From CAG-217 sp963638105 (GTDB lineage: Bacteria; Bacillota; Clostridia; Oscillospirales; Acutalibacteraceae): a DNA stretch of 64,000 nucleotides. The stretch is from positions 58,707 through 122,706 of the forward strand of contig CAVHPP010000004.1 of assembly GCA_963638105.1 (NCBI GenBank), given 5' to 3'. The number at the start of each line of letters is the position of its first letter. Position 1 is the first letter of the stretch. Positions 44,547 to 53,136 of this stretch are shown one piece after another. The translations under genes and the position numbers were made by a program. The notes beneath the pieces were generated by a model, which did no database searches, was not told where the DNA came from, and saw only the letters and a list, made by a program, of their open reading frames with translations.

Positions 44547-45002
44547 ATGGAAGAAATCAAAGCGCTCTATAATACCCTTTACGAGAACCCAGCCGCCCTT
44601 TCAGATACCGACCGCAAACAACTTGTGCAAGACTTTGGTGATCGGGCGGACCGCATCATTTCAACCGGTCATGGAGGACGATATACAGTTGTCAGGACCT
44701 GCCCGCAGTATATCTTTAACGGCGTTCTGGTACGAATTCCGGATAAAAAACGTATCGTACGATTTCAGATCCTGTTGTATAAAAAAATCGAATTACAGAT
44801 CACGGACGAGATGGAGCTTTTGACTGTTCATTGTCAAGTCACCGCACATAGCAGCATTCCCGGTACAACACCTGAACACAATCACCATTATGTAAACGAA
44901 ACGATACTCAACTTGGAAAGATTAAACACCCTATACCGATCCGGTGCCATCAGTCAGGAAGAATATAACAAGCTGAAAAACGAAGTGATCCAAGGCAATT
45001 AA
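44547..45002 (+). CDS. SHOCT-domain-like small protein
   Basis: The 151-residue protein ends in LNTLYRSGAISQEEYNKLKNEVI, the short C-terminal SHOCT pattern; the preceding part has no recognised family. It begins 10 bp after the zinc-ribbon protein gene behind GAGGAGGC, so the two form an operon. It is cytoplasmic. The function of the pair is unknown. Confidence 0.7.
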   Translation: MEEIKALYNTLYENPAALSDTDRKQLVQDFGDRADRIISTGHGGRYTVVRTCPQYIFNGVLVRIPDKKRIVRFQILLYKKIELQITDEMELLTVHCQVTAHSSIPGTTPEHNHHYVNETILNLERLNTLYRSGAISQEEYNKLKNEVIQGN

Positions 45003-45044
45003 ACCGTGCTGCCGATAGAACAAACTCGACCCAAGGACAAATGT

Positions 45045-45572
45045 ATGGGCAAATACGATAGGACAGAACCGACCAACATACGCGAGCAAACGATGATCAT
45101 AAAAGTAACGAAAGCAGAGCAACTGCCGATTTGTTTGGATATCATTCACAAGGGTTTTCAGACTGTGGCGGCGGATCTGCATTTGACCCGGGAGAACTGC
45201 CCGGGGCACACGGCATTTATGCCGCCGGAAAAGCTGCGCGCCGCCTTTGATGGCGGGTGTTCTCTGTTTTTGTGCCGATACCAAAACACATTTGCGGGCT
45301 GTTTTTCTTTGCACCCCACAGCGGACGGCGCAGAACTGGATCACCTGGCGGTTTTACCGGCCTACAGACACCTGGGGCTCGGCAAAGAACTGGTGCGCTA
45401 TGCCGCCGATTACGCAAAGGACCACTTGGGCGCACAAAAAATCCAAATCGGCATTGTAGAAGAAAACACGGTGCTGAAAGTTTGGTATCAGTCCCAGGGG
45501 TTCGTCCACACAGGCACAAAACAATTTGACCATCTTCCCTTTACCGTGGGATTTATGGAGCGTAAATTATAA
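45045..45572 (+). CDS. GNAT family N-acetyltransferase
   Basis: This 175-residue protein has the GNAT acetyl-CoA motif A (LDHLAVLPAYRHLGLGKELV) and motif B (YQSQGFVHTG). The substrate is unknown. The ATG at 45045 is preferred because AAGGA precedes it by 7 nt; the conserved domain begins at the ATG at 45093, which lacks a ribosome site. It is followed by a terminator. Confidence 0.8.
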   Translation: MGKYDRTEPTNIREQTMIIKVTKAEQLPICLDIIHKGFQTVAADLHLTRENCPGHTAFMPPEKLRAAFDGGCSLFLCRYQNTFAGCFSLHPTADGAELDHLAVLPAYRHLGLGKELVRYAADYAKDHLGAQKIQIGIVEENTVLKVWYQSQGFVHTGTKQFDHLPFTVGFMERKL

Positions 45573-45610
45573 TTTTTGCGAAAATCCGATATTGAAAACC
45601 GACAGTAAAA

Positions 45611-45640
45611 CAGGCGCACCCGATGGGTGCGCCTGCTTTG
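45611..45640 (+). terminator. Hairpin terminator after the GNAT gene
   Basis: Perfect 11-bp stem CAGGCGCACCC/GGGTGCGCCTG with loop GAT; the U-run is weak (CTTTGTATATTT). Confidence 0.65.
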
Positions 45641-45676
45641 TATATTTATTCTACCGTAGGGCGGGGGCTCGCTCCC

Positions 45677-45768
45677 GAGTGAATTGCACGCAGTGCAAGA
45701 GACACGAGGCTCCAAATGCGTCAGCATTTGGGAGAAACAGTCCGGGGGACTGTTTCGTAGCGAGTGCA
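45677..45768 (+). repeat. Triple-hairpin 92-bp repeat, copy 1
   Basis: Three perfect stem-loops in a row: TTGCAC/GTGCAA (loop GCA), CCAAATGC/GCATTTGG (loop GTCA) and GAAACAGTCC/GGACTGTTTC (loop GGG). The same 92 bp recurs at 54677-54768 with two substitutions. It is joined on the right to a type A two-hairpin repeat. Confidence 0.85.
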
Positions 45769-45770
45769 TC

Positions 45771-45816
45771 AATCCCTCCACCACCTACGGTGGTCCCCCT
45801 CCCTTTACAAGGGAGG
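45771..45816 (-). repeat. Two-hairpin intergenic repeat (type A), inverse orientation
   Basis: ACCACC/GGTGGT (loop TAC) and CCTCCCTT/AAGGGAGG (loop TAC), the reverse-oriented counterpart of 6958-7006. Confidence 0.75.
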
Positions 45817-45868
45817 CAAATCGGTTGCAAGATCTTACGCCTTTACAACATACAACAGCAAGCGGTGC

Positions 45869-47584
45869 TTACCAGCTGCCGCCGCCTCCGCCGCCAACAC
45901 CACCGCCGGAGAAGCCGCCGCCTCCGCCGCTGTTGCTGCCGATCGGCTGGGAGACCATGCTGTCGTTGGCTGCCCGCAGGGTATCCCGCAACATACGGTC
46001 AAAAAGCACATAGCTCCACACATCGGTCCCATTATACCACCGAGGCGGCTGCATGGCGATAGGCTCAAACTTCTTGATCCACTTGTCGCTGACGCCAAGA
46101 GCGTAAGTATAGGGCAGAATATTATAGAAATACTCCGGGTCCTGCTCCACCAGCGCCTCTAACTTCTCTTTCTCCGCCGTTACCAAAAAGCTGCGAAAGC
46201 CCTGAATGTGTGCCAAGGTTTTGGCGCCCTTATCCGTGCGCCGAAGCATACAGCAAGCGGGGATCAGCCCCAGTGCCAAACACAGGGTGCCCGCCAGCAT
46301 AGCGTAGAGAATGCTCGGCTCTAAAGTCAGCGCGTCGCCCATCGCCAGGTGGCTGAAATAGGCGCCGCCGGCTGCGCTCAGCGCCAGCAGTACAAAGGAC
46401 AGCAGCTTCAAATAAATACTGGTTTCATCAAAAATGCGACTGCGGCTCTCCGTACTGTTCAGGTCTGCCCGTATGGTGCCCACCGTTTCATAAAAATGAT
46501 TTTTCAGCTGTTTATTATCCGTGCAGGTGCGACCGTCGGGGAACAGGCCGTCTATAAATACCGCCAAATTGGTATCTTGTCCCACATAGCCGTGGCGTTT
46601 GGTGATCACAAAGTCTCGCTTGCGCTTGCCGGGACGAATGGCAATATGATTGCGCTGGGCCAGGTACACCAGCAGGGACAGTACCATCTCATCGGTGGCC
46701 TTGCCCTTGTACCACAGGCCCACCTCTGCGCTGTTCAGTCCCTCCGGCGGATAAAACTCCACCGTGGGGGCATAGCGCTTATCCCGACCGAACTTCAAAA
46801 ACAGTACCAGCACGATCAGCGCTGCCAGCGCCGGCAAAACGGCGATCATAGCAATGGTCAGGTTATACTTGGTATAATCGAACTTGAAATACCCATCCGG
46901 CAGAATCAGACGCAGGGTCAGCCCCTCATTTGGTGCCAGCACCTGCGTAACCGTGCCACTGATGGTGCGATCCTGCACGGTGTAGGTTACATTTTGGGTC
47001 CCGGCGGTGCCGTAGCTGCCGGTGCTCAGACCCAGCTTGGCCGGGTCAAAATCCTTTGGCATAGTCACCGAGAACTGCACCCGGCGGATATAGGTGTCCC
47101 ACCCGGTGCCCACCAGATTATAATACAGCTCGTCGGCGTTCTTTACCGTATCCAGCCCCAGGTCGTAGTTGTAGCGAATGGTATAGGTGTGGGGGCCGGT
47201 GATGGTCTCCTCCTCGCTGCCCAGGCGCAGCACATAATTGTCGTCGCTGACCTCATGACTGCATTCGTCCGCACCGGTGTCCACATGACTGACCCGGGCA
47301 GTGACCACGGCGGTAGAGCCGTCCGTACGGGTCAACTGGTTGCGCAGGGGCAGGTAGCGATAAATGCCGTGGCGTGCTTCATTAAAATACACCTGATAGG
47401 TCTCCGTTACCGCCAGCACATTGTACTTGCTGACCACCACTTGCATTTGGCAGTCGGTGATCACATAGGGCTCCTGGGCGTACCGGGACAAAAAATCGGA
47501 CTCGTCCGGCGTGGCTGCCAGAGCATAAATCGGGGCGCACAGGGACAGCACCAATGCCAGCAGTAGGGTGATGATCTTCTTCAT
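45869..47584 (-). CDS. DUF2207 membrane protein with glycine-rich C terminus
   Basis: This 571-residue protein has a signal peptide (about 1-24), an extracytoplasmic beta domain (YNVLAVTETYQVYFNEARHGIYR, YTIRYNYDLGL) typical of DUF2207, and membrane segments near residues 245-265 and 390-435. The C terminus is low-complexity and Gly-rich, ending GGGGGGSW. The start overlaps the LemA stop. DUF2207/LemA pairs are common and thought to act at the envelope; the mechanism is unknown. Confidence 0.88.
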   Translation of the reverse strand: MKKIITLLLALVLSLCAPIYALAATPDESDFLSRYAQEPYVITDCQMQVVVSKYNVLAVTETYQVYFNEARHGIYRYLPLRNQLTRTDGSTAVVTARVSHVDTGADECSHEVSDDNYVLRLGSEEETITGPHTYTIRYNYDLGLDTVKNADELYYNLVGTGWDTYIRRVQFSVTMPKDFDPAKLGLSTGSYGTAGTQNVTYTVQDRTISGTVTQVLAPNEGLTLRLILPDGYFKFDYTKYNLTIAMIAVLPALAALIVLVLFLKFGRDKRYAPTVEFYPPEGLNSAEVGLWYKGKATDEMVLSLLVYLAQRNHIAIRPGKRKRDFVITKRHGYVGQDTNLAVFIDGLFPDGRTCTDNKQLKNHFYETVGTIRADLNSTESRSRIFDETSIYLKLLSFVLLALSAAGGAYFSHLAMGDALTLEPSILYAMLAGTLCLALGLIPACCMLRRTDKGAKTLAHIQGFRSFLVTAEKEKLEALVEQDPEYFYNILPYTYALGVSDKWIKKFEPIAMQPPRWYNGTDVWSYVLFDRMLRDTLRAANDSMVSQPIGSNSGGGGGFSGGGVGGGGGGSW

Positions 47585-48138
47585 CAGAATTCTACCTTCA
47601 CATTCTCCCGCTGGGCGGCGTCGTCCACCAGATACATACTGCGCTTTTCAAAATGGAACAGACCGGCCACAATATTGGACGGGAACATTTCAATCTTGTT
47701 GTTCAGCTGCTTCACCGTAGCGTTATAATACTTGCGGGCATTGGCAATATCTGCCTCCACCTGGCGCAGCTGATTTTGCAGATCCAAAAAATTTTGGTTG
47801 GCCTTTAAGTCCGGGTACTGCTCCACCACGGCAGAGAACCCGGCAATGGCGCCGGAAAGCTCAGCATTGGCTTTCAACTTCTCCTCCGTGGACATGGCGG
47901 CATAGCTGCCTGCGCGAGCGGTGACCACATTTTGCAGCGTTTGGGTCTCATGAGCGGCGTAGCCCTTTACAGTATTCACCAAATTCGGGATCAGATCCCA
48001 CCGCTTTTTCAGGTACACATCCATGGTGGAGAACGCCTCCTCCACAGCGTTTTTCTTCTTCACTAAGCCGTTGTAAGTGCCTGCCAGCCACAGCACCAGC
48101 AGTACCACCACAACAATAATGACAATGGCAAGTTTCAT
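47584..48138 (-). CDS. lemA: LemA family protein
   Basis: This 184-residue protein has one N-terminal membrane helix (LAIVIIVVVVLLVLWLAG), then the LemA helical domain: YNGLVKKKNAVEEAFSTMDV, KRWDLIPNLVNTVKGY, and FPSNIVAGLFHFEKRSMY. The ATG at 48138 has AAGGAGG. It is translationally coupled to the DUF2207 gene. Confidence 0.95.
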   Translation of the reverse strand: MKLAIVIIVVVVLLVLWLAGTYNGLVKKKNAVEEAFSTMDVYLKKRWDLIPNLVNTVKGYAAHETQTLQNVVTARAGSYAAMSTEEKLKANAELSGAIAGFSAVVEQYPDLKANQNFLDLQNQLRQVEADIANARKYYNATVKQLNNKIEMFPSNIVAGLFHFEKRSMYLVDDAAQRENVKVEF

Positions 48139-48221
48139 AAACAAATCCTCCTTGTAAGGCAAACTGCAATAACAGTATATGCCTGCAAGCCCATAGTAGC
48201 ATAGAACCGACCGTTTTGCAA

Positions 48222-48257
48222 CAAAAAACCGCCTGCGGCTCTAGGGTCGCAAGCGGT
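48222..48257 (-). terminator. Terminator after the transketolase genes
   Basis: ACCGC.TGCG/CGCA.GCGGT stem followed on the minus strand by TTTTTTG. Confidence 0.8.
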
Positions 48258-48274
48258 ATCTTTTGCATTCGGTT

Positions 48275-49216
48275 TTATTTGACAAAGTCGGCAGCCACCT
48301 GAGCAATATGGTCGGCACACAGGCCAAACTGCACCAGCAGATCTGCACCGGGGCCGCTGTGGCCGAACTCGTCGTTAACGCCGATACGGCGCACAGGCGT
48401 GGGCAGCTGCTCGCTGAGCACGGAGCAAACAGCCTCGCCCAAACCGCCGATAATGCTGTGCTCCTCTACGGTGATGACCTTGCCGGTCTTCTTGGCAGTT
48501 GCCAAAACGGCAGCCTCGTCCAAGGGCTTAATGGTAGCCATATTGATCACCTCGGCAGAAATGCCCTTGGCGGCCAGCTGCTCTGCGGCAGCCATAGCCT
48601 CCGGCACCATCAGACCGCAGGCAATGATGGACACATCGCTGCCCTGGCGGATCACCTCGGCCTTGCCGATCTCAAACTGATAATCCTCGCTGTGGAATAC
48701 TTCGGTAGCCAGGCGGGCAAAGCGCATATACACCGGGCCCTCCATCTCATAGGCGGCCTTTACCACCTGCCGAGCCTCCACATCGTCTGCCGGACAAATT
48801 ACGGTCATACCGGGGATCACCCGCATCAGGGCAAAGTCCTCACAGCACTGGTGGGACGCGCCGTCCTCGCCAACACTGATCCCGGCGTGGGTAGCGCCGA
48901 TCTTAACATTCAAATGGGGATAGCCGATGCTGTTGCGCACCTGCTCAAAGGCACGACCGGCAGCAAACATGGCAAAACTGGACGCAAAGGGTACCAGCCC
49001 CATGGTAGACAAGCCGGCGGCCACGCTCATCATATCCGCCTCGGCAATGCCGCAGTTAAAGTGGCGGTCCGGATAGGCTTTCTTAAAAATGCCGGTCTTG
49101 GTTGCACCGGCCAGGTCTGCGTCCAACACCACCAGGTTGTCGGCGCCGCCCGCAGCCAGTTCCTTTAAGGCGTTGCCGTAGCTCTCGCGGGTTGCGATCT
49201 TCTTTACTTCTGCCAT
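48275..49216 (-). CDS. Transketolase, C-terminal subunit
   Basis: The 313-residue product carries the pyrimidine-binding and C-terminal domains of transketolase (FNCGIAEADMMSVAAGLSTMG, GASHQCCEDFALMRVIPGM, VITVEEHSIIGGLGEAV). It works with the separate N-terminal subunit in the pentose phosphate pathway. The ATG at 49216 is directly after the partner gene (2 bp). Split transketolase is typical of Clostridia. Confidence 0.95.
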   Translation of the reverse strand: MAEVKKIATRESYGNALKELAAGGADNLVVLDADLAGATKTGIFKKAYPDRHFNCGIAEADMMSVAAGLSTMGLVPFASSFAMFAAGRAFEQVRNSIGYPHLNVKIGATHAGISVGEDGASHQCCEDFALMRVIPGMTVICPADDVEARQVVKAAYEMEGPVYMRFARLATEVFHSEDYQFEIGKAEVIRQGSDVSIIACGLMVPEAMAAAEQLAAKGISAEVINMATIKPLDEAAVLATAKKTGKVITVEEHSIIGGLGEAVCSVLSEQLPTPVRRIGVNDEFGHSGPGADLLVQFGLCADHIAQVAADFVK

Positions 49217-49218
49217 GG

Positions 49219-50061
49219 TTACGCCTCCAATTCCTGCAGCTTGGCAGTCAGTTCTGCCATTGCCGTCTTGTATTCTTCCGGGTTGGTGGCCTTGCCGTGC
49301 CAACCGCACTCGTTCTCCATAAAGGACACGCCCTTGCCCTTCACCGTCTTCATCAAAATGCAGAAGGGCTTGGTGCTCTTGTGGAAGGCGTCAAAAGCGC
49401 TTTCCAGCTGGTCAAAATCATTGCCGTCAACGGTGACCACATCAAAGCCAAAGGCCTTCACTTTCTCGTCGATGGGCTCGGCGCACATCACATCTTTGCA
49501 CAGACCGTCGATCTGCAAGCCGTTCCAGTCAATGATCACGCACAGGTTATCCAGGTGGTACTGGTTGGCAAACATCATGGCCTCCCAAACCTGGCCCTCC
49601 TCGATCTCGCCGTCGCCCAAAAGGGTGTACACCCGAATATCCTCCTTGCCCAGGAACTTAGCGCCCTTGGCCATACCGCAGGCGGCGCTGATGCCCTGAC
49701 CCAGAGAGCCGGTGCTCATATCAACGCCGGGCACGGTGTTCATATTGGGGTGACCCTGTAAATAAGAGCCAATATGGCGCAGGGTGGTCAGGTCCTCCGG
49801 CGGGAAAAAGCCCTTGTATGCCAGGGCACTGTACAGACCGGGGGCGCAATGACCCTTAGACAAAACAAAGCGGTCACGATCCGCCCACTTAGGGTTCTTG
49901 GGGTCCACACGCATTTCTTTGCCATACAAATATGCGAACACATCCGCGGAGGACAAACTGCCGCCGGGGTGCCCGGATTTGGCGCTGTTGGTGCTGTCTA
50001 CAATGCCCAGACGGATCTTGGCGGCGTAGATCTGAAGCGCCTTTTTGGTTGCTTGGTCCAT
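49219..50061 (-). CDS. Transketolase, N-terminal subunit
   Basis: The 280-residue thiamine-diphosphate-binding half has SGHPGGSLSSADVFAYLYG, DRFVLSKGHCAPGLYSAL and the TPP motif GDGEIEEGQVWEAMMFANQY. It forms the enzyme with the adjacent C-terminal subunit. Confidence 0.95.
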   Translation of the reverse strand: MDQATKKALQIYAAKIRLGIVDSTNSAKSGHPGGSLSSADVFAYLYGKEMRVDPKNPKWADRDRFVLSKGHCAPGLYSALAYKGFFPPEDLTTLRHIGSYLQGHPNMNTVPGVDMSTGSLGQGISAACGMAKGAKFLGKEDIRVYTLLGDGEIEEGQVWEAMMFANQYHLDNLCVIIDWNGLQIDGLCKDVMCAEPIDEKVKAFGFDVVTVDGNDFDQLESAFDAFHKSTKPFCILMKTVKGKGVSFMENECGWHGKATNPEEYKTAMAELTAKLQELEA

Positions 50062-50093
50062 AATGATAACTCCTTCAAAAAGATTTCATCTGT

Positions 50094-50122
50094 ATTTTAA
50101 CACTTAAACGGCGGCTGTTCAA
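50094..50122 (-). promoter_or_regulatory. Promoter of the transketolase operon
   Basis: TTGAAC (50117-50122), 17-bp spacer, TAAAAT (50094-50099) on the minus strand. Confidence 0.8.
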
Positions 50123-50145
50123 TAGTTTTTCCAAATTTATAAGTG

Positions 50146-50176
50146 CCAAAAAGGGACCCTGTTCCACAGAGTCCCC
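50146..50176 (-). terminator. Terminator after the LCP gene
   Basis: GGGAC.CTGT/ACAG.GTCCC stem followed on the minus strand by TTTTTGG. Confidence 0.8.
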
Positions 50177-50188
50177 ACTTTTTCGACC

Positions 50189-51526
50189 TTATCGGATCCG
50201 GGTGTAAAACACATCCAGCACCGTCTGCATTAAACTGTCTTTATCCGGATAAAAACCGGCGTACACATAATCCTTGAATTCCTTATTGTCCACCGCTTTC
50301 ATCTCCCCCTCCAGGGTATAGGACTGGAAGCCGGTGACGCCCTTTTGCAGCAGCAGAGAGCCAAGGTAAGTCACATTGGACACGGTCAGATCCGTGGTGC
50401 AATAATCAGAAGCGGTATTGTATAAATTGGTGATGACGCTAAAATCCGAGGTAACGCTGCCCCGCACCTTGTCCGCAAAGGCGTTCAGGTACTGCACCTG
50501 GCGCTGGGTACGGTTCAAGGAAGCGTTCAGGTCATCCATATCACGGGTACGCACATAAGCCTCGGTGAGATCACCGGTCAGGTGCACGGTGTCGCCCTTC
50601 TTGACCCCGAAGTCCGGCAGGTCGTAGAGGGACTGCACCTTCACCCCGCCAATAGAGTCGTTAATGGGCTGGATGCCGTTCAGATCCAAGGCAAAATACT
50701 TATCGATGGGCACATTGTAGAGAATACGGCTGATCGACTTGGTCACATTCTTGCAGGAGGTGCCGAAACCGTCGCCGTAGGCATAGGCAATACAAAGCTC
50801 CATTTCCTTGGTTTTTTTGAAATTGCCGTCCTTGTCAAACACATCCACATCCACCATGGTGTCGCGGGGCACGGCGATCATAGAGGTTTTGCCGCTGACC
50901 TTGTCAATGGCAACCACAATATCCGTATCCGCCATACCGTTCGTGGAAGTATGGTTCTCCGCCTTGCCCAGCTCTCGCTTGTCTACGCCCAGGAACGCCA
51001 TGGTCACCACATTCTCGTTATACACATAGGTGTGGCCCTTATACTCAATGGTCTCCTGGTAGTCGGTGGCAGCGGTGGTGTCGGTCATATTCTTCTCGCC
51101 GTTATAGTTCAGGATCAGGAACGCACCCACCACAAGGGCAACGATAATCAGCAGTGCCACCAAAATGCCGATCACCACCCGGGCGCCCTTGGGCAACCGA
51201 TGATGCCGGTGATGATGATGGTGGTGCCGGTGCCGACGGTGCTTGCCGTGACGGCTGTGGCTATGGCTGTCGCTATGGTGGTGATGGTGATGATGATGGT
51301 GGTGCTCCTCACCGCCGGGCGCCGGTTCCACCGGCGCACCTGTGGCCTCCGCCCGCTGGCGATGGTTCTCCGAGGCGTGGTACTCGCCGGGGGCTGCGGC
51401 AGCCGAAGTCTCTTTCATTTCAAATTGAGGCGCGCGGTAACTTACACCGGGGGTATCATCACCGCCGGTTAGAGAGAACACGCTGTCTTCAAAGCGCTCC
51501 AAATTGGGATCAATCGGTTTCTTCAT
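50189..51526 (-). CDS. LytR-CpsA-Psr family protein with histidine-rich N terminus
   Basis: LCP proteins attach glycopolymers to peptidoglycan. This 445-residue protein has a membrane helix (about 116-140) and an extracellular LCP domain (TDIVVAIDKVSGKTSMIAVPRD, IDKYFALDLNGIQPI, LTGDLTEAYVRTRD). The cytoplasmic N-terminal 110 residues are unusual: 23 histidines lie in residues 75-109, including a run of ten. This may bind metal; that is inference. It overlaps the sortase gene by 17 bp. Confidence 0.92.
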   Translation of the reverse strand: MKKPIDPNLERFEDSVFSLTGGDDTPGVSYRAPQFEMKETSAAAAPGEYHASENHRQRAEATGAPVEPAPGGEEHHHHHHHHHHSDSHSHSRHGKHRRHRHHHHHHRHHRLPKGARVVIGILVALLIIVALVVGAFLILNYNGEKNMTDTTAATDYQETIEYKGHTYVYNENVVTMAFLGVDKRELGKAENHTSTNGMADTDIVVAIDKVSGKTSMIAVPRDTMVDVDVFDKDGNFKKTKEMELCIAYAYGDGFGTSCKNVTKSISRILYNVPIDKYFALDLNGIQPINDSIGGVKVQSLYDLPDFGVKKGDTVHLTGDLTEAYVRTRDMDDLNASLNRTQRQVQYLNAFADKVRGSVTSDFSVITNLYNTASDYCTTDLTVSNVTYLGSLLLQKGVTGFQSYTLEGEMKAVDNKEFKDYVYAGFYPDKDSLMQTVLDVFYTRIR

Positions 51527-52319
51527 TCTTCAGTAACACTCCGCTTACAAGGTATCTGCTGCTCCGCTGGCTGGTGCCGGTAAAGCAGGTGGACAGGATC
51601 ACCACATGGCTGTCCTTATCCACAGTGGTCTTTAGGTCCGTGCGCACATTCTTCAAGGCAGAGTCCGGATTTTGCAGCATGGCAAAGAATTCGCTGCGCA
51701 CCGCCACATCCTGGAAAGAAAAGCTGTTCATAATATGCCGATCATCGTACTTAAAGGCAGAGATGATCTGGTAGGTCAGCTTGTGGCCGGGCATATAAAT
51801 GTAAAAATACGGGTGGCTGTCAAAGAAAGACTTGTCCTCAAACTTATGCAGCGAGGTAAACATACTCTCGCTAAAGCCGTTATGGCCGTACACCAGGGTC
51901 ACCGCGTCGTCAAAGGTGGTTGTGTTCTGCGACTGGGTAAACACGGCACCGCTGGCCAGCCAGCTTTTATCATAGGCACTGTGGGTCAGGTAAAACTCAT
52001 CGTCCACCGTGCTTTGCACAATGGGATAGTTCACCTCGGTACCGTCCACCTGGATCCAAGCGTAAATTTCGTCATTTTGGCTTTGCAGCTTTTTGAAATT
52101 TACCGGATTGGTGGGCTTTTTGCTCTCGCCGGTGGTGCTGGGCGCTTCCGTTACCATGCTCTGACTGCGCCGGTCCTCCTGGCGGGCGGTGTACTGCTGG
52201 TACAGATCCACACCGATATACGCCAGCCCGGCGATCAGGCACACCAAGGCAATGATCAGCAGTATGACCCGCCCGGCGTTGCGCTTCTCCTCTTTTTTCG
52301 GTTCTTTTTGATTATCCAT
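51510..52319 (-). CDS. Class B sortase
   Basis: This 269-residue transpeptidase has an N-terminal anchor (about 17-36) and the class B pattern NDEIYAWIQVDGTEVNYPIVQ. Catalytic residues are H146 (VYGHN), C245 (LSTC) and R255. It attaches surface proteins to the wall. A probable substrate with SPKTG lies directly upstream, separated by a terminator. The Shine-Dalgarno AAGGAG is 13 nt from the ATG, longer than normal. Confidence 0.92.
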   Translation of the reverse strand: MDNQKEPKKEEKRNAGRVILLIIALVCLIAGLAYIGVDLYQQYTARQEDRRSQSMVTEAPSTTGESKKPTNPVNFKKLQSQNDEIYAWIQVDGTEVNYPIVQSTVDDEFYLTHSAYDKSWLASGAVFTQSQNTTTFDDAVTLVYGHNGFSESMFTSLHKFEDKSFFDSHPYFYIYMPGHKLTYQIISAFKYDDRHIMNSFSFQDVAVRSEFFAMLQNPDSALKNVRTDLKTTVDKDSHVVILSTCFTGTSQRSSRYLVSGVLLKNEETD

Positions 52320-52360
52320 TGCTTGGGTATCGCTCCTTGGTATTGTTGCCGTATTTCATT

Positions 52361-52397
52361 AAAAAAAGCCTGTTTACCGTATGGCAAACAGGCTTTT
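52361..52397 (-). terminator. Terminator between the surface protein and sortase genes
   Basis: GCCTGTTT/AAACAGGC stem, followed on the minus strand by seven Ts. It would reduce read-through into the sortase gene. Confidence 0.85.
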
Positions 52398-52407
52398 GCA
52401 GTTCGTC

Positions 52408-52923
52408 TTATTCAGCGTCCTGTTTTTTCTTCATGGCAGCCAGAACTGCTGCACCTGCGCCGGCAAGTGCAAGGCCGGTAGCCATGGTCGCGCCGGTTTT
52501 GGGAGAATTGCGCTTGTTGTCCTTCCTAGGCGCCTTTTTGGTGGTGGTCTCACCCTGGAACTTTACGATGGCGTTACCAATTACATCGCCCTCATAGCCG
52601 TTGATCAGCTGGATGGTGATGGTGTTGCCGTCTACGGAGATCACCTTGTAGTCCTTGCCCTCGGTCATACCCGGGAACTGCCAATCCTGGAAGTCGCCGT
52701 TACCGGTGTAGGTAAAGCTGATCTTGGTGGGATCGGTGGGATCTACTTCGTAGCTCACATCGTCGCTGACCTTACCGTTTACCTGGCCGATTTTGTCATT
52801 GTCTCTGGTGGTGTGCTCCGGGCTGGCCACGGTGTTAGACGCAGCGAAAGCCATCATAGAAGTGGCACCCAGTGCAGAGAACGCCAGCATAGCAGCCAGC
52901 AGGATGGAAAGAATCTTTTTCAT
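52408..52923 (-). CDS. Small cell-wall-anchored surface protein (SPKTG sorting signal)
   Basis: The 171-residue protein has a signal peptide ending AFA (about residue 27), a mature beta-rich domain of about 95 residues, a Lys/Thr linker and a C-terminal sorting signal: NSPKTGA, a hydrophobic stretch (GLALAGAGAAVLAAM) and KKKQ. SPKTG is a variant of LPxTG, so the sortase next door is the likely enzyme. The ATG at 52923 is preferred by distance to GAGG. The fold of the mature domain is not recognised. Confidence 0.8.
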   Translation of the reverse strand: MKKILSILLAAMLAFSALGATSMMAFAASNTVASPEHTTRDNDKIGQVNGKVSDDVSYEVDPTDPTKISFTYTGNGDFQDWQFPGMTEGKDYKVISVDGNTITIQLINGYEGDVIGNAIVKFQGETTTKKAPRKDNKRNSPKTGATMATGLALAGAGAAVLAAMKKKQDAE

Positions 52924-52980
52924 TTTCATACACCTCTTTGAGAATATAGTTCTGCCATAGATATTCTAACTTCATTACTG

Positions 52981-53009
52981 ATTATACCATCTTGGCAACC
53001 GCTTGTAAA
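52981..53009 (-). promoter_or_regulatory. Promoter of the surface protein gene
   Basis: TTTACA (53004-53009), 17-bp spacer, TATAAT (52981-52986) with extended TGG on the minus strand. Confidence 0.85.
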
Positions 53010-53136
53010 GCCTTTTTTCAAAATTCTTTGACCCGCAAAACCGTGTCCCGCGCCATAAATGCTATCCCTTGGGGCTGTGGGCGCACCGAGCTGCCGCCGG
53101 GCACAAAATATAGCCGCATTTGTGAACAAAAAAATC

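Noticed and set aside
45677..45816. CRISPR array
   Set aside because: The hairpin units differ in sequence and are not regularly spaced repeats with unique spacers; no cas genes occur.
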